A DNA stretch of 64,000 nucleotides from Straminergon stramineum (Eukaryota > Streptophyta > Bryopsida > Hypnales > Calliergonaceae): the NCBI GenBank assembly GCA_963920665.1, contig OY987263.1, positions 28,880,547-28,944,546 on the forward strand, read 5' to 3'. Shown in pieces: positions 24,186 through 34,228 of this stretch (its first letter is position 1; every line of letters starts with the position of its first letter). The position numbers and the translations under genes are program-made. The notes beneath the pieces are model-generated. The model had not been told where the DNA came from. It did not search any database and worked only from the letters and a program-made list of their open reading frames with translations.

Positions 24186-25085
24186 CCCCTCAAGTCCCAA
24201 GGTCTTTTTTCTCTCAAAAACCACTCAAAACTGTCATTTCTATTGTAAGGTGCAAAATCTTAAACTTATCATTTGTTTTACATATCTAAACATAGGATCT
24301 TGCACTAAACTAGTACAAAAATGTGTAATAGAAATTTCAGAAACTTTAACTGCGTAGATTGTAAGATATTCGCGTTTTAAGTGAAGAAAATAAGTTTATT
24401 TGAACATCCCATGACTAGATTTTTTGGCTTTGAATATTCTTCATAAAATTCTTTGGCACTTTTGAGTTTTAGATTAAAAAATTTTATGTTGAAGATTTGA
24501 GTTGAGAGTTGGGGAAAAAATTCAAAAAACACACACTTGAATTTCATTCATTAAAAAATTATTAAGTAGAAGTAGGTCCAAGATTTAATAAAATAGTAAA
24601 TCGTTAATAGCTCTAAGATAGAATTGAAAAACCATCATCCTAATGATGAGATTGTTCTTTCAAACAAACTTAACCCTGTCAAACAATTACTTGTAAGAAA
24701 TTGTGAAAATTGCATTCAAAAATGAATTCTATAAGTTGTTTTTTCAAGAAGATGCTTAGATTGCCCTAAAAACAATTTTGTCCATAACTTTCTTATTGTT
24801 AGTCCAAATAGAATGAATGAAATCTTTAGATTTGGAAAAAATGTAATATTTGAGAAAAAACAAATTTTAATCAATTTTTTGTTTCTCTTTTCATACAGTC
24901 TAGGCAACTGCTTTTTGGACTCATGGCAGCATAACTTTTACTCCTCAGCACCAATTGAAATAAAAAAAAGCTAATGCGATTTCCTATCTTAAAAAAAATT
25001 CAAAAAAGTATGTCAAAATTTGAGGTCACATGAGCCTACCCAAAATCCCAAGTGTCCCCTGAAGAGACACTTGATACTTTAGGGA
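24186..25085 (+). mobile_element. TTAA family E element (900 bp)
   Basis: TTAA at 24182-24185 and 25086-25089. Left end CCCCTCAAGTCCCAAGG; right end, reverse-complemented, TCCCTAAAGTATCAAGT, agreeing at about 13 of the first 16 positions. Only one copy in the window, and no coding potential seen. Confidence 0.6.
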
Positions 25086-25417
25086 TTAAAATTAAAAAAT
25101 ATTTTAATTAATTGAAATAAACCCCCTCTAGTAACTAAAAAAAGAGAGATTTAAAATAAATAAAGAATAAATATGAAAATCCAAATTTCTCATAAAAATT
25201 GAAAAATTGAAAACACAATAAAAAGTGAGTAAGAATAATAATCTATGATTAATTATAATTGAATACACTAAAAACTATCAAAACAATTTTTCAAAAGAAA
25301 TTAGAATAAAAAAAATAAAAAAACAGTTTTTGCACAACGAGATAATACCTACATACTCTATCTTCACAAAAGCAAAAATTTTTGAAGAAGTGTCTTGGTT
25401 GGAAGGTTGGATTTTAA

Positions 25418-26062
25418 CCCCTAAATGCCCAAGGCCATTTATGAGCTTCTACAAATTTGTTCAAAATTGAACAAAAAGACAACATTTTGGTAAGTCATAT
25501 CAATTTTTTTCCAATTGTAACCATATAAATTCAAACTAGATATATTAGAGATCACATAGGAAAAGAAAACACATCAATGTCATTTATGGAATGAAAGGTT
25601 ATAATGTTTGATCATGAAGGTGTTAAAACTACCAAAGTGATTTGAAGTCTTTCAGTCTTCTTTTTACATGTCAAATCCAAAATTTGTTCACCAAAAAAAT
25701 ATGAGGTTAGAGGGACTAATATGCATAACCCCAACCAATTTATGGCTTGGCAAAATCTACTCTATAATTTTTTTAAATGAATTTCTAATGTAATTTCTTC
25801 TTCGAGTTCTAGTGTATTTGAGGCTCATTTCCAAGAGCCCTCAACACTACACTACACTACATTGCAATGGATACCCTTGCACAAAATCTTGAATAGAAAA
25901 ATCATAATCAATCATTTTCAAAATTGGATTTTTGATGCTAAAATTGAACTTCAAATAGAATTTTGCAAAAATACAAACTACTACAAATACCATATCGGTT
26001 AGGTTTTATTTTCCTTCAAAGTATTGGTGACACCAATATTTGGTGCCTCGGGCATTTAGGGA
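25418..26062 (-). mobile_element. TTAA family B copy 4
   Basis: A 645-bp element between TTAA at 25414-25417 and 26063-26066. Ends CCCCTAAATGCCCAAGGC and, reverse-complemented, TCCCTAAATGCCCGAGGC. Same orientation as 12266-12912, with which it shares nearly every block. A local CACTA-CACTA-CACTA stutter occurs at about 25848-25860. Confidence 0.85.
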
Positions 26063-26066
26063 TTAA

Positions 26067-28442
26067 ACTTGGTCACTTTCTCACCCTTCACAGTGAAAGC
26101 AAGCTAGACGAAAGCATTATTCAAATCTATATACCATTTTAAATAAATTTGCTCATGGTTGTAGTTTAGTAAGTTTTGAAAGGCCCCCAACTCATCACCT
26201 TGTCAATGTACACATAGTGAAGATATTTGTCCTTCACACATCTTCAAAGCCGCAAGAAAGTCATATATGAAGATGTCACGCTTTTGGGTAAATGTAATGT
26301 AATTAGAACAAAAGGTATGAGGGCCATTATGCCCATGAGATAGTAAAGGTCCTTGAGAAAATCAAGGCACTTTTGCTAAACTGTAAATAAAGAAGGCAAG
26401 TAGGTTAGAAAAAGAAATATATACAAAATCCCCTACAAAATTGAATTATAATGGACAAACATGTACACTAGTGAAGAAAAGGTATCGAGCCATACCTATG
26501 TAGACTTGTTGTCTTCCAATGACAAATCTATATTCACTAAGAAGCCTTTGTAGCGGCTCTAGGAGAGAAATTGACTGAGTCATAACTTGAATTTAGGAGC
26601 TTTAGGGTGATTACAAGAAATGCTTGATGATTTCGTTGCATTTTTGTAATAATCATGCTTATTTTTTTTAATTCTTTAAAATTAGAAAAACAAGTTCTAA
26701 AAAATTAGAAAAATATGAACAATGTATATACCTTTAAGAAGATTTTACTTTTAGAAGATAAAGCATAGAAAACTTCTCGGAATAGACAAACTGAAAAAAT
26801 AGGAAATCTCAAAAAAATAGATACTTACTTTTTTTAACTTGTAAAAGATAGGAAAATAATCTAAAAATAAATAAATAAATCCATTTGTAACAAATTTATG
26901 GAGATGTTCACTTACCAAAAAACCCACCAAAATGATATTTTACATGCATGTTTTGAGATGGAAGCAAAAAGAGGCCCATTTGGTAAATTTCTATACATTA
27001 TACAATTAATTATTTTTAGAATTCCCTTGAATTATAGATACAAGTCTCTTAGAAGACCATATCTTCTAGATTCAGCTCCAAATTTATTTATTTTTGATTC
27101 TAAATAGTACTAAAATCCCCCAAATTGGAAGATGTGACAAAAATTGGGGGTTAATTTTGGACAATAATTTTTTTTGAAAAATAAAAATAAAATTAGGCAA
27201 GGTGTTAAATAGTCACGAGTACCTTACCTATGAATCTTGAGTCATTGAGAGCCATGATGCAAAGGTTATGGTAAAAAAACAAATCACTACGCAAGGTGTG
27301 ATGCAAAATAATTACGAGAGATAGTGTTCATCGATATACCAAAGGTAAAGATTAACTTCCAAATACAATAGAGATGAAAAATTGAATTTACAAGGTAAGG
27401 TATCTAGAGTCTCTATAAACTTTACAATACATTAGAGGCTTTATTCACTATATTATGAATTGAGACTTTGTGTTACTAAAAGAAAGATAAAAAATTATAA
27501 AAGATTAAATTATATATAAAATCAAAGTGAGATTTTCATGAGCAATCATAACATTGTTCACTTGGACTAGTTCTACCCACCCACTATATCTCAAAAGAAG
27601 TATAAGAGCATACACTTATATTACTCATGAATAATTCTTAATGGTTGGATTGGCCTCCCATATACAACTTGTATTGAATAGTATGGCATGTGTAATATTG
27701 TTCATCGTCATGCCATTTGTTAGAGCATTTGAATTTGTCTTTAATTTTAGGAGAAACCAAAGGGACTTCCCAATGAAGGGTTAACATAACATTATTGATC
27801 CTTTGTTGAAGTTTCTCTACCTTTGAGACATACAAGGAACAATTAAGCTAGAAAATAATCAAGATACAATAATTTTTTCAAGGTAAGACAAAAGAGCATG
27901 CATAATTTGGTTGAAATCTATACCCTACCCCCCATTCACTCTTAAGGTATCTTGTACAGGATTATCCCTTTTTGGGAGGGAAAGTTTTTTAAAAATCTCT
28001 TGGTAAAAAATGTTATGAACAATGTTATAACCCAAGCCATTTTTCCCATTCATATACATCCCCCAAAAGGTTGAAACACCTAAAAGAAACTTTTTTCTAT
28101 CATTCCACTATCTCAAAGGTTGAATGACCAAAAAATTGATGGAATTACTAGCAAATTTGAAGAGAAATGCAACCCAAGTAATTTCGTGATATTCCAACAT
28201 TCTAATGATATTTTATAAATTTTAAAAGTTGAGAACATTGGATAGCCTATACATAACACTAGACCTACCTTAAATGAACACCCTTGAAATATAAAATATT
28301 TCAATTTTCATTGGTTGCTTCAAAAAGCTTTTCACCTTTCATTGTTTACTTCTTGAAAAGTTGTGGTGGTTTGAGTCTTGGAAGTGTTCATTTAAGGTCA
28401 ATTTTTAGACATTAGAGAAAATGAAAAATATTATTTTCAAGT
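26067..28442. other. AT-rich intergenic DNA
   Basis: No gene or bounded element recognised. The stretch 26090-26400 is less repetitive and may be decayed coding sequence of a transposon, but no motif can be read from it. Confidence 0.4.
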
Positions 28443-28451
28443 ATTTCTACC

Positions 28452-28970
28452 TAGTGTTGGACATGGGTGTCATAAAAAGGAACGAACTTCATGATCTTAT
28501 TCTCCCGCTTTGATTGGAATCGGGGAAATTGTAGTACTTGTACTCAAAACCACTATTATAGCTATTAGTAGATTGTACTACATATGTTAATCACACTCTT
28601 ACAACATTTCCAATTGCATTTGTGAGAATAGTATGAGGTTAAAGAAAATTGCGGTAGTGAAAAAGTACAAGATCATGAAGTTCATTCCTTTTTGTAGTGT
28701 TGTGTTGGATTCTTGAGCTACTTATAGAAGAACTAGAATTTCTACAATTTGTTCAACAATTGGGTAGTCTTGGTTGAGACCATTGGATATTAATACTAGT
28801 CTGGTATGCATTTCCAAAAGTTGAAACTCAAAAAAATTATACATTGATGTCCACAAGATATTTTTATTTTTTTATTGATATCTTTGTTTTTTTATTCAAG
28901 TTCATTTTGGAACTCAATGATATCCTAAATCTACCTTGTATCTCCAAAATCCAACCCATGTCCAACACTA
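28452..28970. mobile_element. Non-autonomous element with 9-bp target duplication (MULE-like)
   Basis: The direct repeat ATTTCTACC flanks the element exactly (28443-28451 and 28971-28979). Both termini read TAGTGTTGGACATGGGT inward, 17 bases without mismatch. A 9-bp duplication is characteristic of Mutator-like elements. Inside, a second inverted pair (AAAGGAACGAACTTCATGAT near 28478 and its complement near 28675) bounds a nested foldback of about 220 bp. Non-coding. Confidence 0.75.
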
Positions 28971-28998
28971 ATTTCTACCTTCTATTCAAGAAAATCTA

Positions 28999-29655
28999 TA
29001 TTGAATAGGGGTTTTAAGGCGAATGATACGAATTAATCGATGTTTCATGCTATATAAATATGTGCCTTAATTGTGTACATCACTAGTTATTGAAGTGTTA
29101 AGGGGATGTAAGGTAAAACAACCAATTATAGACCTTTTACCCATTGTGGACTCCTAAGAATGACCCCATTATAGTTTTCTTTTAGTTATTGAGATTTGGG
29201 CCACATTCAATGTCTTAGCTAATTGGAATGGAGTGATTAGTGACTGCAATGGGAACTTTCAGTATTTTCGTGTTAATTCATTGTAGGAAGTGTCTTTTCT
29301 AGGTCTTTTGTGTTAGAAAATATTGTGACCACAATAGGTGAGTAAGATGAGTGTTATGGATCAGTTTTTGTTGGTTTTGGGGTAGTCTACAAGCTGTGAT
29401 GGGCTGAACATTTCAAAAATTCATAACAAATTCACACTTTGTCAAAAAAAATATAGTTTCAAATGCTCTCGCCATTTCTATCACTTGACTTTCTCTGGAA
29501 ATAAAAGTAGAAAATTTCAGAAATGACAAGAGGTCAAACCCCCCATTTGGTCCGTAATGGGCTGTTTTACCTTACATCATGTTTCAAACATCTACAGTTT
29601 TCTATAATAAGTCCCTTTGATTTTTTGGTCCCCTTAATACCCCTATTCAGTATAG
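28999..29655. mobile_element. Foldback element with 8-bp direct repeats (hAT-like?)
   Basis: AAAATCTA occurs at 28991-28998 and 29656-29663. Inside, TATTGAATAGGGGT-TTTAAGG faces the complement of TACTGAATAGGGGT-ATTAAGG. An inner inverted pair, GATGTAAGGTAAAACA(A/G)CC, lies at about 29104-29122 and 29562-29580. An 8-bp duplication would fit hAT, but the termini differ by about three bases in length, so the class is uncertain. Confidence 0.5.
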
Positions 29656-29829
29656 AAAATCTAGAAGTACCGTACATGTACTTCCTAGGTTGATTCACGG
29701 TGCAGAGTTGGGATTGGGTGCCTCCCAGTCCCCACCTTCCGGGATCTCCCCCAACGTCACGGAAGGACTGAGGAATTTCTTCAGCAGCTCGGAAGTTGGA
29801 ACCAGCTTCTCCAGGTGGCGGGACATTAA

Positions 29830-30073
29830 ATCCTCCATTTGAACTGGGCCCCGCAGGGTAATTTTGTAGGTTATGTGGGGGTAAAAGTATAAGCTGCCCC
29901 CTATTTTGAGCCGTGTCTAGGGTATCTTTTTAACCTCTCCTAGCTAATTTGGGGTCTCTGATTGCAAATATGAATTCAGAATTTGCAAAAAAAATAATGT
30001 GCAAAAAATAAAAAATTCCTGCGTTTTCCCAAGGGTAAATCTGCCCCTGCGGGGCCCAGTTCGAATGGAGGAT
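29830..30073 (+). mobile_element. TTAA family H element (244 bp)
   Basis: TTAA at 29826-29829 and 30074-30077. Terminal inverted repeats are at least 29 bases with one mismatch, starting ATCCTCCATT(T/C)GAACTGGG and continuing into CCCCGCAGGG. A truncated copy is at 2795-2905. The ends do not belong to the CCCTAAA type, yet the target is again TTAA. Confidence 0.8.
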
Positions 30074-30172
30074 TTAACGTCCTCCCTCCAGGTGGGTGGG
30101 GGGGACAGACCTTCAGTTTCTGGATAACCATGGCAGGCATCAAAATAAAATAAGGATCAATTAATAACTTAA

Positions 30173-30393
30173 CCCTTAAACGTCGACATGGACGTTTTGT
30201 GTCCGATGGAGGACAACAAATCTCTCTATGTAGGATAGAACTGCAACTAAGTTATTTCATCCTTGAAATTTTGTGAGAAAAGCGTAGGTCTTCTACACTA
30301 GTATGACTTCTAATGAATATTTTTGGATTTTATAAAGTAGATGATGTCACACAGTTCAAAAAGGGAGTATTTCCATTGTCACCAGTTTGACCT
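30173..30393 (+). mobile_element. TTAA family A copy 2
   Basis: TTAA at 30169-30172 and 30394-30397. Left end CCCTTAAACGTCGACATGG. The right end lacks about seven bases relative to copy 1. It forms the left arm of the compound structure described in the findings. Confidence 0.8.
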
Positions 30394-30397
30394 TTAA

Positions 30398-31207
30398 TCC
30401 TAAAGTGTCAAAGAGGACAAAAGGTGTCCTTGCAATTTTTCAAGGGCAAAAATCTTACACTTGCAAACGTCAACTGAAGAAACATTATGAGAACATCTTC
30501 TACATTTGTGGGAGACCTTTGCAATGACATCTTATGCTCACTCAAAGGATTACTTGTGGATTTTTTTGTGCTAATTACAATTTCAAAACCTTCAAAATTG
30601 TAGTGCAGTAAGCACGTCCATGTCAGCGATAGGTGTATAGTATTTTGTGTCTTCGAATTGTAGATCGGAGTGGTCATTTTACTTGAAGTGTTTTTTGTCG
30701 GTTGCTACTTATGAGAGGCTTTGAAAGCACTAAAGCGATCGAGTTGTTTGTATGTTCACACTTTTTGGGTTATTTGTTTCACTTGAAGAGCAAGAATTCA
30801 CCTCTTTGACACGTCTATTGAACCTCCTTTGAGTATGGTAGGGTGTCGCAACTTTTGCAATTTTTTCAATTGGAATGTTTCGAGTATGTTGTGGGCTAAA
30901 CTTTTGTAGTTCACTGGCAATGCTAATTTGCAACCTTGGATAGGTAAAGCGGCCCTTAAAGTAATTTTTCTAAGTATTTTAGTTGGTTTTGCATAATATC
31001 GTACTAAGTGTAACGGGAAGAAAAATGTGTCGAAAAGCAAGATTTGTCGGCTGGTTTTTTTTAGGATGCACATATGCAAAGTCCCTTTCTTTTGTTTGTA
31101 TAGTTGGATGCATGTGCACATCCTTAGATGTTCTAGAAATAATTTTCTTAGTCAACTAACTCTTTATGAGTTGTGTGCCAACAAAAAAATTGGATGTCAC
31201 TTTGGGG
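30398..31207 (+). mobile_element. TTAA family F element between two family A copies
   Basis: An 810-bp segment between TTAA at 30394-30397 and 31208-31211. Left end TCCTAAAGTGTCA; right end, reverse-complemented, CCCCAAAGTGACA. Composition is more balanced than the neighbouring DNA. Short open frames occur on both strands (for example 30408-30677 and 30798-31121, minus), but I find no transposase motif in them. Confidence 0.6.
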
Positions 31208-31218
31208 TTAAGGGTTAA

Positions 31219-31441
31219 CCTTTGAATGCCAGGCTGGTGACTGTGGAAATCAGCCATTTAAAAACTATGTGACATCATCTACTTTAAAAAAATAAAAAAT
31301 ACTCATTGGGAGTCAAACTATTGCAGAAGATCTTCCCTTTCTACCCCTAATTCTGAGGATAAATAGTTACACTTCTATCCTACACATGAAAATTCCTTGT
31401 CATTCATTGGACAAAAAAATGTTTGTCTCATTGTTTAGGGC
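31219..31441 (-). mobile_element. TTAA family A copy 3, inverted
   Basis: TTAA at 31215-31218 and 31442-31445. Begins CCTTTGAATGCCAGGCTGG and ends, reverse-complemented, GCCCTAAACAATGAGACAAA. Inner phrases match copies 1 and 2 in reverse orientation. Confidence 0.8.
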
Positions 31442-31445
31442 TTAA

Positions 31446-31953
31446 TGTAACTTAATTGCCCCTCTCAGAACACAAAAAACAAAGTGGCAGGAACAAATGA
31501 AGCCAAACACTACCCACTGTGACCAGTAACCCAGTCCAATGATTTTTTGATGCATGCCATGGTTTGCATGTTGGCAACAACCACAATGATGGTACCAATA
31601 CATATTTTATAGTTAAAAAGTGTGTGAAAGCGGAAGGACCAAGAGCCATAGTTTGAGAAAAACACAGGATGAAACTCTTGGAAGCACCAAACTTGGGGTC
31701 TAATGGAGTTGGGTGTCTATTTTGTACTATTCTTAGTTAAACCTTCTTCTAATATCCTTCTTACAAACAGGGGAGATCTTTACAATTAACTCTTTTGTGT
31801 GAAGATTTTGTTTTATTTTTAAAGTCAAAATAGCTAGATGATTGCTATTTTTTTAGAGACCCATAGCCAAAAATTTTCATAGGTATCACCTAATTTTGAT
31901 ATGGATTTCACCAAGTAACTTATCACCCCAAGTATCACGTCCATCCATCCATA
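31446..31953. other. Intergenic DNA
   Basis: No gene or bounded repeat supported. Confidence 0.4.
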
Positions 31954-32404
31954 CCTTTAAGTTAGGTTGTTTGTTTTGTTTGTTACATTGAGATCTCCTA
32001 GACTATGCATCCCCCAGTTGTGTTCTTAGTACCATTAGAAAGCCCTTTGCAAGGAGGGGTGCATAGGCTTTGTTTTATGACATTTGGACCTACAATGTGA
32101 AAGTTATGAGTTTTTGAGTTATTTTTGAATAAAAAAATTAGAGAATTGTTTTTACTTTTACTAGTGTCTCTTCACTTGTTGCCACAACCAAAAGTGCATT
32201 AAAAGTGATTTTCTCATTTTTTGATTCAAATAAAATTTGAAATTCAATAACTTTCACACAATAGGTCCAAACACCACAAAACAACGCCCATGCACCCTTC
32301 CTTGCAAAGAGCTTTCTGATTGTACCAAGAACACGACCGGGGGATGCATGGTTTAGGAGATCTCAATGTAACAAACCAACCCAACCCAACCGCCTAACTT
32401 AAAG
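31954..32404. mobile_element. Foldback MITE, family G copy 2
   Basis: A 451-bp element with ends CCTTTAAGTTAGG and its complement, TA on both sides (31952-31953 and 32405-32406) and GAGATCTC on both arms. Same structure as 5020-5473. Confidence 0.75.
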
Positions 32405-33240
32405 TATGGATTTTGACTGGGGCAATGGCACAGGGCACACTAGTGTAAGGTAGATGGCGTAGAAACTGCTCATTTAAGAGTGTTTTTTCTTCCACAGTCC
32501 AAAATTGTGGTCTGAACAATTTTTATGAATTTTAAAGAGTAAAAAAAGAGAAAATGAATTGAGAAGCAATTTTTTTCATAATTTTTGCTAGTGTGCTGAA
32601 TTAAATATGATTTTTTAAACACAATTGCCATAGGGTGCTATTTATGTTCGTAGAGGACATCAATAAAAGTGAAGCATCTGTCCTTGAATGGTGCAATTAG
32701 ACCTACCAAATGTGAGTGCCTTAATTTTAGGTGGCCTCCCTTTGGTTCATGTATGGTCTTGGGAGGATACAAAACTTGACACACATGCCAACTTTCAAAA
32801 ATGAGATTGTAAAATTAGATATGAAGGTTTGTTGATCAAGCTTTGACAACTCCTAAACTTAAAATGAAAATATTATAAGAGCCTCATTAACTCTACGATT
32901 GCATTTATAAATTCTCCAGGTATGGTTTAAAATTTCACCATTCTCAACTCCAAAAGTGTCCAACACCATTTCAAATCACGTCCATATATCAAGGACATCA
33001 TTAGAGGCACTGTTTTAACAATGTCAGAAGAACACTTTTTGTTCTACCTATAGGGCAATTGTTAGAACATGCATAGAATTACCACCATCTACCATAGTAA
33101 GTATTGAAGAAATCACTGGCACTAAAATGTTCCGGAATTAAAAAAAAAAAAAAAATTTAAAGAAAAAAGAAAGAAAAAGTTACGGAATAAAAAAAAGTCA
33201 CTGCTGGCCCAGCCCCCCGCGCCCACTAGCCAAAGGGTCT
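32405..33240. other. Intergenic DNA upstream of shikimate kinase
   Basis: AT-rich up to about 33190, with an A15 run at 33139-33155, then an abrupt change to GC-rich sequence. No gene supported; 32640-33110 could be decayed coding sequence but no motif is readable. Confidence 0.4.
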
Positions 33241-33684
33241 TCAATAAGTTAGCTCCCAACGCGTCGTGGAAAAGCGGTCCTGCATGGCAACGCCACAAGT
33301 CCCCCCATTGACTAAAGGAAAACCTTGCTGGCCGCGCCGTGCCGCGCCTCGCCGCAGCTGCCGACGCAAGTCTCCATTCTCCCACGAGATGGCAGGACCG
33401 CACTCACGGCAAGAAAACAGCAACAGACGAACGCGGAGCTGACTCAGGCCACCAACAAATTGACTCGTCACCCTGCTCCGCATTTCAACATGTCCCCCAC
33501 CTGCTCTCCCCCGAAAAATTCTACATGAATTGCAGAAAAATTTGCACAAAAAAATGCACAAAAATTCCAAAATCTTTCTCCCAGATTCAAAAGATGGAGA
33601 TCCATAGTCTTCTTCGGCTACCGAAAGCGAGGCCTTTGACAGTTTGGCAGTCAGTTTGGGGACCAACCCCAAGAGACGAAAGCC
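33241..33684. promoter_or_regulatory. GC-rich upstream region of shikimate kinase
   Basis: A GC-rich block that ends at the TATA box. A 143-codon frame (33241-33672, minus) and others on the plus strand are open across it, as expected by chance in GC-rich DNA. None resembles a known protein, so I treat the block as promoter DNA. Confidence 0.4.
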
Positions 33685-33690
33685 TATAAA
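33685..33690 (+). promoter_or_regulatory. TATA box of shikimate kinase
   Basis: TATAAA followed about 25 bases later by a long pyrimidine-rich stretch (33707-33745), a usual setting for a plant transcription start. The implied 5' leader is about 500 bases, ending at the ATG at 34229. Confidence 0.55.
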
Positions 33691-34228
33691 GCCCGCGTCC
33701 GAGTCATCCCTTTCTTCTTCCTTTTTCTTCCTATCCCTGTTTCCCCTGTTTTCCCTTTAGGACTGCCCCCCACCCGCCGTCTCGCCTCACATTGGCTTGG
33801 TGGTGCAAGCGCATGCAATCTTATTACTCCGTACTTCGTAGTGCGTTCCGTTGCGTTCCGTTGCTGTTTTGTGCGATTGGATGAGGACGTGTTGGTTGGG
33901 GTGGAGCGAAGACGTGGTGGGGGATTGATTGATGGATTGAACGAATGTGGGGTGGAATGCTGTGCAGACTCGCTTTGGGTGATTTGGGAATTTATTGTGT
34001 GGATTTTGGGATTCAAAAACGGAGTAAGAGTGGCGGATTGGGTTGCGTTTTGGGATACATTTGGCGGAGGTAGGGATTCGAAAACAAAGTAGGAATTAAT
34101 CAAGAGATCGTGGGCTGACTTTCGTTGCTATTTGGGATACAATAGTTTGAAGCTTGCGGCTCAAAGAAGGACTAGGAATCCGAGAAGCGTGAGATTTGGG
34201 GGGTTGGTTTCGGATACAGTGAGTAGCG

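Noticed and set aside
26090..26400. Less repetitive stretch considered as decayed retrotransposon coding sequence
   Set aside because: No protease, integrase or reverse transcriptase motif could be read in any frame.
30408..31121. Minus-strand frames inside family F considered as a transposase
   Set aside because: No DDE-type motif, cysteine ring or other transposase feature could be read.
33241..33672. 143-codon minus-strand frame in the shikimate kinase promoter
   Set aside because: GC-rich DNA keeps several frames open on both strands here; the product has no domain and would overlap the core promoter.
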